A DNA stretch of 19,674 nt. It comes from JBEKYH01 sp049511115. Lineage in GTDB: Bacteria; Planctomycetota; Phycisphaerae; Tepidisphaerales; Tepidisphaeraceae. The DNA lies in assembly GCA_049511115.1 (NCBI GenBank), contig JBEKYH010000036.1, forward strand, positions 1-19,674. The letters are read 5' to 3'. Made by a program: the position numbers and the translations under genes. Below are positions 14,140-19,674 of this stretch, one piece after another (position 1 is the stretch's first letter; each line of letters opens with the position of its first letter). The notes under the pieces are model-generated. The model worked only from the letters and a program-made list of their open reading frames with translations, did not search any database and was not told the origin of the DNA.

Positions 14140-14814
14140 ATGGTGGCGTCGATTCGCCGGGTGCGACAGATTCAATGGACCGTTTGCGCCACTCTGGCCG
14201 CGGCAATGTTCGCCGCCGCCTTTGCGCAAACGCCGGCCACCCAGCCCGCGACTCAAGCCGACGATCCGACGGTTCAATGGCTCCTCTCCCAAGCCCCTTT
14301 AGCCACCGCGCCGTCAGCGGACCTGAGCGCCATCCCCGCGACCGCGCCGGCGGCGCTTGTTTCCGGCCAGCATCACCGCGATGAATCACGCCTTGGCGAA
14401 ATTACTCTCAGCAATGGCCAGACGCTCAAGGGTCGCCTCTCGACGACACTCGGTCAGCCTCTTCGCGTTTGGGAGGAGGAAAAGAAGCAATATGAGGATA
14501 TTCCATTCTCCCTGATCGACTCCATGCGGGCCGTGGTTGTCTGGGAGCGGATGGAGCAAGAATGGAAGTTCAAGGAAAGCGGCAGCGACGTGAAGGAATA
14601 TAGCGGCCGCGGCTATCCAACCAGGTTTACCAATTACCAAATGACCCTGACCGATGGGACAACCGTCAGCGGCTCCATCGCCGATCCCATCTATCTGGAA
14701 ACCCCCGATGGCGAAAAGACATTCATTTTGCATAAAACCGACACCGGCCAGCCCGGGCAGACCATGACTGATCTGGTTTATGTGCAAGCCGTCCGCTTCA
14801 CCGATCAAAAGTGA
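14140..14814 (+). CDS. Secreted protein of unknown function
   Basis: A 224-residue exported protein. Residues 1-29 form a signal peptide (basic 'RRVRQ', hydrophobic 'TVCATLAAAMFAAAFA', likely cut before Gln30), then a Thr/Pro/Ala/Gln-rich linker. From residue ~85 there is a beta-rich domain: 'GEITLSNGQTLKGRLSTT', 'PLRVWEEEKKQYEDIPF', 'ERMEQEWKFKESGSDVKEYSGRGYPTR', then 'LTDGTTVSGSIADPIYLE' and 'GQTMTDLVYVQAVRF'. Two 'LSNGQTLKG/LTDGTTVSG' turns suggest a duplicated small beta unit. I recall similar proteins mainly from planctomycetes but know no function. AGGAG (14132-14136) is only three bases from ATG 14140 and six from GTG 14143, so GTG may be the true start. It is divergent from tilS. Confidence 0.75.
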   Translation: MVASIRRVRQIQWTVCATLAAAMFAAAFAQTPATQPATQADDPTVQWLLSQAPLATAPSADLSAIPATAPAALVSGQHHRDESRLGEITLSNGQTLKGRLSTTLGQPLRVWEEEKKQYEDIPFSLIDSMRAVVVWERMEQEWKFKESGSDVKEYSGRGYPTRFTNYQMTLTDGTTVSGSIADPIYLETPDGEKTFILHKTDTGQPGQTMTDLVYVQAVRFTDQK

Positions 14815-14976
14815 TACTTGTCTTTCGCGCCAATAGGGTAAATACTGTGAAGGCGTCCACCGGAGGGACGTTCACCAGATAAGTCTTCAACGAAGAGGCT
14901 TTCAACGGCGGAGTTTGGCGTTCGACTCCAGCCCACTCAGATTCGTAACGACCCACGCGAGACGAGGACACAATTT

Positions 14977-16632
14977 ATGCTGCCGCGGATCGAAGAATTG
15001 GAGCGACGACAGCTCCTCAGCGGGCTTGGTTTGTCAGCCGCCCAGAATTTTCCAGCCGGCAATTCACCGGCCCAGATTGTTACCGCGGACATCAACAGCG
15101 ACGGCTTTCCCGATTTGATCGTCGCCGACGAGTCGGATAACCGAGTCGGCGTCCTCTACGGCCTGGGCAACGGAACATTCACTACGCCCTTTGAATACCA
15201 GGCGGGCAAAAGCCCCGATGCCGTCGCGGTTGCCGACGTCAACGGCGATAGTCATCCGGATTTGATCGCCGCCAGCGCGACCAAAGGCCTGGTGAACGTG
15301 ATGATCTCCAACGGCGACGGCACCTTCGCCCCGCCCGTGAAATACGCCGTCGGCGCCACGCCCGATGCCCTGGCCACAGGAGTTCTCAACTCGTCCTATT
15401 CCGCCGCTAACGTCGATATCGTCAGCGCCAACGCCGGCAGCGACAATGTGAGCGTCCTGATGGGCAACGGCGACGGCACGTTCTACTCGGCCGTGAATTA
15501 TTCGGTCGGGTCCGACCCCGTCGCGGTCATCCTGCCGATTCTGCAAACCAACAGCAGCGCCATTGATCCCGATATCGTCACGGTGAACCAGGGCAGCAAC
15601 ACCATCAGCGTGCTACTCAACAACCAGAACGGCACGTTCAAGTCCGCCGTCAGTTACGCGGTTGGAAATGATCCCACTTCAGTTGTTGCCGCCGATCTTA
15701 CCGGCGATGGCGATATGGACCTGATCGTCACCAATAAGGCGGACAACACGGTCAGCGTATTGCTCGGCAATGGCGACGGCACGTTCCAGCCGCAAAAGGT
15801 TTACCCCGCCGGCAAAGGCCCCGTCGCCGTCGCCGCGGCCGATCTGACCGGCAGCCACACGCCGGCGCTGATTGTCGCTGACCAGACAAGCGGCATGATC
15901 AGCGTTCTCCTGGGCAATGGTAACGGGACGTTCCAATCACGCGTGCCCTTTTCCGTTGCAAGTGCGCCCGTCGGCATCGTGGCGGCGGATTTCAATCTTG
16001 ATGGCGGCATCGATGTCGCCACGCTCAGCCAATCCGGCGATGATGTCTCGGTCCTGCTCAACACGGCGGATGTCCCCACCTTCAGCTTCGCCAATGGCAT
16101 TTTCCTGGGAACCGGCACGCCCGGGTCGGACACGATCCTGGCCCACACCAATGCCGCCGATACCAGCGTCATCCTCAAGATCAATTCGGTTAAGAAATCG
16201 GAGCCGATTTCGCAAGTCTCTTTGGTCAGCCTCAGCGGCGGAGCCGGCAATGATTCGATCAACGTCAAGCCCGGCGTCCCCCTGGCGATTGTGAACGGCA
16301 ACGGCGGGAACGACACCATCAACGCTTCGAATTCCGCTCAGGACTTCCTGCTCGGTGGGGCCGGAAATGACCTGATCGAGGGCGTCGGCGGCGGCGTATC
16401 CGCCAATGGCGGCGGCGGCAACGACACGATCCTTGCCGGCGCCGGCAACGGCGCTACGCTGAACGGCGGCGCCGGCGACGACAGCGTCGCCGGCGGTCCG
16501 GGTTCAGACCTCCTTATTGGTGGCGCTGGCGTCAACACCCTTGTCGGCGGAACCGGACTCGGTCAGGACACCATCATGGCCAATCCCGGCGATAGCGTCA
16601 TCCCCAATAATGCGCAAGTTGAATATAGCTGA
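14977..16632 (+). CDS. LEPR-XLL-like FG-GAP/VCBS beta-propeller protein with RTX-like C-terminus
   Basis: A 551-residue, presumably exported protein. The N-terminus 'MLPRIEELERRQLLSG' is a degenerate LEPR-XLL motif, placed almost at residue 1 with no separate signal peptide. Residues ~20-363 are FG-GAP/VCBS repeats: six complete units, each with 'ADxNGDGxxDLIVA' followed by 'VSVLLGNGDGTF', plus a closing seventh, enough for a seven-bladed propeller with Ca-binding DxDxDG loops. Residues ~365-415 are a beta linker. Residues ~416-540 are Gly/Asp-rich RTX-like nonapeptides (GGAGNDSI, GGGGNDTI, GGAGNDLI, GGAGDDSV), which bind calcium. GAGGA eight bases before ATG 14977 fixes the start. It probably acts outside the cytoplasm as an adhesion or matrix protein; this is inference. 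The 14815-14976 gap holds no other gene I can see. Confidence 0.85.
   Translation: MLPRIEELERRQLLSGLGLSAAQNFPAGNSPAQIVTADINSDGFPDLIVADESDNRVGVLYGLGNGTFTTPFEYQAGKSPDAVAVADVNGDSHPDLIAASATKGLVNVMISNGDGTFAPPVKYAVGATPDALATGVLNSSYSAANVDIVSANAGSDNVSVLMGNGDGTFYSAVNYSVGSDPVAVILPILQTNSSAIDPDIVTVNQGSNTISVLLNNQNGTFKSAVSYAVGNDPTSVVAADLTGDGDMDLIVTNKADNTVSVLLGNGDGTFQPQKVYPAGKGPVAVAAADLTGSHTPALIVADQTSGMISVLLGNGNGTFQSRVPFSVASAPVGIVAADFNLDGGIDVATLSQSGDDVSVLLNTADVPTFSFANGIFLGTGTPGSDTILAHTNAADTSVILKINSVKKSEPISQVSLVSLSGGAGNDSINVKPGVPLAIVNGNGGNDTINASNSAQDFLLGGAGNDLIEGVGGGVSANGGGGNDTILAGAGNGATLNGGAGDDSVAGGPGSDLLIGGAGVNTLVGGTGLGQDTIMANPGDSVIPNNAQVEYS
15049..16065 (+). repeat. FG-GAP coding repeats of the first propeller gene
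   Basis: Diverged ~150-bp units, each containing a GGCAACGGCGACGGCAC-like core that encodes GNGDGT, recur about every 50 codons. They reflect protein repeats rather than a mobile or CRISPR structure. Confidence 0.8.
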
Positions 16633-16689
16633 AGACACAAACTTGACGGCACCGCCTCTGGCCCCTCAAATAGCCGACCGCGATCGGGA

Positions 16690-18240
16690 ATGACCCTGAG
16701 AATCGCCCCTGAGAATCGCGGAGTGAGGATTGGTTTGTTGGTCCGCCCCATCATTGAAACTCTGGAACTGCGCGTCCTGCTGCAAGGCGTCACGTTCGTC
16801 CCGCACGTTGATTACGGAACCGGCACTGACGCTCAGGGCATCGCCGTCGCCGACTTTAACGGTGACGGAATTCCCGACGTGGTCGTTGCCAATAAAGGCA
16901 GCAACGACATTTCCGTTTTCGCGGGCAACGGCGACGGCACGTTCGCCCCCAACCACAACTATTACACCGCTTATTACCCCGTCGCCGTCGCCGCGGCCGA
17001 CCTGACCGGCGACGGCCACGAAGACATCATCGTCGCCAACAACACCAGCAATTCCGTGAGCGTCCTGCTCGGCAACGGCAACGGCACATTCAAGAATCAC
17101 GTGGATTATCCGGTCGGAACGCACCCCGAGGGCATCGCCGCGGCCGACCTGAACGGCGACGGCAACCTGGATATTGTCACTGCCAATTTTGTGGATAGCA
17201 CCGTCAGTATCCTCATGGGCAACGGTGACGGAACCTTCAAGCCGCAGGAGGTTCTCCCCGTCGGCAACGGGCCCAGTTCCGTGGCCATCGCCGACCTGAC
17301 GGGTGACGGCGACCAGGACATCATCACCACCGATCTGAATTCACATTCCATCACCATCCTCATGGGCAATGGCGACGGCACCTTCCAGGCGCCGCGAACG
17401 TACAACGTCGGCACCGATCCCGAATCCGTCGCGGTCGGCGATCTCACCAACAACGGCACACTCGACATCGTTACCGCCAACATTGTGGGCGACACCGTCA
17501 GCGTCCTGCTGGGCAACGGCAACGGCACCTTCAAGCCGGCCATGAATTTCTCCACCGGAACCGGCCCGTATTGCGCTCCCGATTCGGTGGCCATTGCCGA
17601 TGTGAACAATGATGGAATCCCCGATATCGTCACCGCCGACGGAGGATTCAACTATTCGATCGCCAATGCCGTAGCTATTTTGTTCGGCAACGGCGACGGC
17701 ACCTTCGGCGCGCCGGAGTTTTACACCGTTGGCAATCAGCCCACCGGTGTTGCCGTCTCGGATCTCAACGGCGACGGCAAAGAGGATATCGTCAGCTCCA
17801 ATGGCTACGACGGCAGCTTCAGCGCTCTTATAAATAACACCAGCGGCATCGTCGGCATGCCGACGATCACGCAAAGCGGCTCGACACTTATCATCACCGG
17901 CACCTCCGGCCCTGATTCCGCGCGCCTGCACGTCAACAACAGCGACAGCCTGGTGGTGAAGATCGACGGGCTGCGCGAATTATTTCCGGCTCCTTCGATC
18001 ACGGCAGTCACGATGTCGATGGGGGCCGGCAACGATTCGGTTTTCATCGGCAATGGGGCGCCATCGACGATTGTTCGTGGCGGAAGCGGCAATGACACCA
18101 TTATCGCCGTCAACAGCGCCTCCGATACCCTGGCGAGCAACACGGGCCATGATTCGATTGAGGCGATGAACGGCAATGATCTGCTTAAAGGCAGCCATGG
18201 ACGCGACACTCTGGTTGCGGTTCGGGTAACTCCCGCTTAA
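16690..18240 (+). CDS. FG-GAP/VCBS beta-propeller protein with RTX-like C-terminus, apparently frameshifted at its end
   Basis: As read, 516 residues. The N-terminus contains 'IIETLELRVLLQG', a LEPR-XLL-like motif aligned with that of the preceding gene. Six full FG-GAP units and a closing seventh follow (residues ~32-385), again seven blades. After a linker from 'PTITQSG' (~390) come RTX-like repeats ('GAGNDSVFIG', 'GGSGNDTIIAV', 'NGNDLLKGSHGRDTLVAV') to ~510. The last residues 'RVTPA' do not fit the family; RTX sequence continues in another frame to 18398. ATG 16690 has no spaced ribosome site; TTG 16735 or 16738 lies five to eight bases after GAGGA (16725-16729) and would put the motif at residue ~8-15, as in the neighbour. 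Same strand and 57 nt after the previous gene, so probably a tandem duplicate. Confidence 0.8.
   Translation: MTLRIAPENRGVRIGLLVRPIIETLELRVLLQGVTFVPHVDYGTGTDAQGIAVADFNGDGIPDVVVANKGSNDISVFAGNGDGTFAPNHNYYTAYYPVAVAAADLTGDGHEDIIVANNTSNSVSVLLGNGNGTFKNHVDYPVGTHPEGIAAADLNGDGNLDIVTANFVDSTVSILMGNGDGTFKPQEVLPVGNGPSSVAIADLTGDGDQDIITTDLNSHSITILMGNGDGTFQAPRTYNVGTDPESVAVGDLTNNGTLDIVTANIVGDTVSVLLGNGNGTFKPAMNFSTGTGPYCAPDSVAIADVNNDGIPDIVTADGGFNYSIANAVAILFGNGDGTFGAPEFYTVGNQPTGVAVSDLNGDGKEDIVSSNGYDGSFSALINNTSGIVGMPTITQSGSTLIITGTSGPDSARLHVNNSDSLVVKIDGLRELFPAPSITAVTMSMGAGNDSVFIGNGAPSTIVRGGSGNDTIIAVNSASDTLASNTGHDSIEAMNGNDLLKGSHGRDTLVAVRVTPA
16800..17850 (+). repeat. FG-GAP coding repeats of the second propeller gene
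   Basis: Units of about 150-190 bp, each ending with a GGCAACGGCGACGGCAC-like core, recur through the propeller part. Several cores are nearly identical to each other and to those in the previous gene, which could allow recombination between units. Confidence 0.8.
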
Positions 18241-18398
18241 TTGGCGGAAGCGGCGCCGATACCATTGTGGCCACCGGCGCTGCGGGCCTCACCGGGTTAG
18301 ATACCATCGTCGCCGGCCCCGGACCCGATTCGATCCTTGCCACCGCCTCTGACAAGCTTAGGAAGATCGACGGTAACGACCATTTGGACATTACCTAG
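18219..18398 (+). pseudogene. Out-of-frame continuation of the second propeller gene
   Basis: In the frame of codons starting at 18207, the sequence reads 'GSGNSRLIGGSGADTIVATG', then 'LDTIVAGPGPDSILATA' and ends 'IDGNDHLDIT' at TAG 18396-18398. This is RTX-like and parallels the end of the previous gene. One extra G at 18219-18220 would join the frames as 'DTLVA-GSGNSRLIGGSG' and give a protein of about 569 residues. It may be a real mutation, a slippage site or a sequencing/assembly error. Confidence 0.75.
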
Positions 18399-18628
18399 AC
18401 TTTTGCCCTGCGAGGGAATATTTCCCGCCGAACGAGCGAACATTGAATTATCGCCGGACGTACAACTGATGCCGGAGGCCCCCAATTAATCCTGCCCGGA
18501 TGTAACGATGGTTGTCCTGCTCAGTCTTTATTGACATTAGGACATTGCCGCGCTAAATTGGCGGCTGGCAGCAGATTGGGGGGTATGGTCGATTGGCGGT
18601 CTTCCCTGCCCGTAAGAGGAGGATATGG
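18399..18628. other. Intergenic region before the third propeller gene
   Basis: Apart from the promoter at 18531-18559 and a short near-palindrome GGGAATATTTCCC (near 18414-18426), I see nothing that looks coding. Confidence 0.5.
18531..18559 (+). promoter_or_regulatory. Candidate sigma70-type promoter of the third propeller gene
   Basis: A consensus TTGACA (18531-18536) is followed after exactly 17 nt by TAAATT (18554-18559). The leader to ATG 18629 would be about 63 nt. Confidence 0.55.
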
Positions 18629-19674
18629 ATGTTGTCTTCGTCGTTCCCTCCTTCTCGACTTCGCTCTACCCCTAAATCCGGACGTTCTAAGCAGCAGGCG
18701 AGCGCACTCTGGGCGGCGATCGAAGCATTGGAACCCCGCCGGCTCCTGGCCGCGCATCTCCACGATACCAACCCCCAGCCATTCAGCTTTGAAGCCCCGA
18801 CGATCATCCCTGTTCCCGCCGGCGATCGCCCGTTTGATAATTCAATTCAACTTGTCGACTTGGGCAACGGCGACTTGGACATCGTCTATTTAGGCAATGA
18901 GGGAGTAACCGTCTTCATCGGCAACGGAGACGGGACCTTCAAAGCCCCAACCATTTATCCAGTTGCAGGGGACAGCGGCGCAATTTACGCCGACATGGTC
19001 ATCACGGGCGTGAACGGTGTGCCGAACCTCAATGGCGATGGGCATCCGGACATTGTGGTGGTCGATTCGCCTTCATCCTATCCGCGCCCAACCGGCCAAG
19101 AGGGGTCGCTAACCGTCCTTCTGGGACTGGGCAACGGAACATTCCAGACTCCCCAGGATTATTCCAATGTCGGCCCCAATGCACGCGCAGTAACCGTGGG
19201 CGATTTCGGTATCACGGGCAAGCCCGACGAAGAAGACCTGGCCGTCGCCAATTTCTACAATCGCTCCGTCACATTGATTGGCGGCAATGGGGATGGCCAC
19301 TTCACCAAGGATTACGCCTCGAACACGCCGAATTCGAACAAGCCGACGACGCTGGGCGTCGGAAACGGTCCATTTTCGATTCTCGCCATGGACCTGAATG
19401 GCGATGGCTTTGCCGATTTGCTCGTTGCCAACGACGAGGATGGCACCACCAGCATCCTGATGGCCAACGGCAACGGCACTTTCGTTCCACAATTCGTGAT
19501 GCAGGGCACGGACCAGCTCTCGACAGCCGTCTTCAATGGCACAAGGATGCTGGTTGAGAGCGACGCGGGCCCGGAAGCTACTGTCGCCGGAACATCCGAC
19601 GATCCCGCGCCATCTTCGGGTGAGGAGGACGGCGATATCGAAGTATTCGAAAATTTAACTGCCGAGAACGCGAT
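18629..19674 (+). CDS. LEPR-XLL FG-GAP/VCBS repeat protein (3' end outside window)
   Basis: Open from ATG 18629 to the window edge, 348 codons visible. GAGGAGG (18616-18622) lies six bases upstream, a very good ribosome site. The N-terminus is Ser/Arg/Lys-rich and followed by 'LWAAIEALEPRRLLAA'; residues 34-42 are a canonical LEPR-XLL motif. FG-GAP-like units follow with the cores 'IGNGDGTF', 'LGLGNGTF', 'GGNGDGHF' and 'MANGNGTF', and calcium-loop sequences such as 'DLNGDGFADLLVAN'. The units are longer and more irregular than in the two preceding genes. The last visible part, from about residue 310, is an acidic Glu/Asp/Ser/Pro-rich linker ('SSGEEDGDIEVFE'), so a further domain probably follows. 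It is probably cell-surface or exported. Confidence 0.85.
   Translation, partial: MLSSSFPPSRLRSTPKSGRSKQQASALWAAIEALEPRRLLAAHLHDTNPQPFSFEAPTIIPVPAGDRPFDNSIQLVDLGNGDLDIVYLGNEGVTVFIGNGDGTFKAPTIYPVAGDSGAIYADMVITGVNGVPNLNGDGHPDIVVVDSPSSYPRPTGQEGSLTVLLGLGNGTFQTPQDYSNVGPNARAVTVGDFGITGKPDEEDLAVANFYNRSVTLIGGNGDGHFTKDYASNTPNSNKPTTLGVGNGPFSILAMDLNGDGFADLLVANDEDGTTSILMANGNGTFVPQFVMQGTDQLSTAVFNGTRMLVESDAGPEATVAGTSDDPAPSSGEEDGDIEVFENLTAENA

Noticed and set aside
14102..14292. N-terminal extension of tilS
   Set aside because: The open frame overlaps the divergent secreted-protein gene, lacks family similarity, and would place the PP-loop about 80 residues from the N-terminus instead of about 20.
15049..17850. 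Regularly spaced DNA repeats resembling an array
   Set aside because: The units are in-frame FG-GAP protein repeats with diverged sequence throughout and no unique spacers, so not a CRISPR.
16222..18240. RTX toxin or haemolysin
   Set aside because: The RTX-like nonapeptides are only a calcium-binding stalk. No toxin domain, acyltransferase or type I secretion genes are present in the window.

Overview
The window looks like chromosomal DNA of a GC-rich planctomycete, most likely near the Phycisphaerae. Three proteins at the right end carry, or nearly carry, the LEPR-XLL N-terminal motif seen on very large exported planctomycete proteins. Two small secreted proteins have 'TQPA'-type Ala/Thr/Gln/Pro stretches. 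PheT is the short form without the N-terminal tRNA-binding domain. The lineage call is inference from these traits; no 16S rRNA is present.

Left part (1-6.5 kb): the 3' half of a class III fructose-1,6-bisphosphatase gene runs in from the left edge. It is followed by a GT1-like glycosyltransferase, a convergent secreted LamG/concanavalin-like protein, tRNA-Glu(TTC) with its own promoter and hairpin, a DUF6065-like protein, and pheT on the minus strand, convergent with that gene. The gaps around the tRNA are filled with low-complexity inverted repeats.

Middle (6.5-14.1 kb): a DksA/TraR-like protein with a long Lys/Ala/Ser/Pro-rich N-terminal tail is followed by the translationally coupled pair lspA-ribD. 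Convergent with ribD is an orphan Xre/MbcA/ParS-type antitoxin gene with a clear promoter and a palindromic candidate operator. Reading leftward on the minus strand come tilS, a stand-alone receiver protein, groES and groEL, with a strong hairpin after groEL.

Right part (14.1-19.7 kb): all genes are on the plus strand. A small secreted protein of unknown function is followed by three consecutive FG-GAP/VCBS beta-propeller proteins. The first two end in RTX-like glycine/aspartate repeats. The second is interrupted by an apparent one-base frameshift near 18220, after which its repeats continue in another frame to 18398. The third, which has a textbook LEPR-XLL motif, runs off the right edge.

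Most genes are housekeeping. The least ordinary material is the LEPR-XLL propeller cluster with its frameshift, the solitary antitoxin, the DksA-like protein that has lost three of four zinc ligands, and at least five families of short repeats in the intergenic gaps. I did not find a convincing wholly new multi-gene system.
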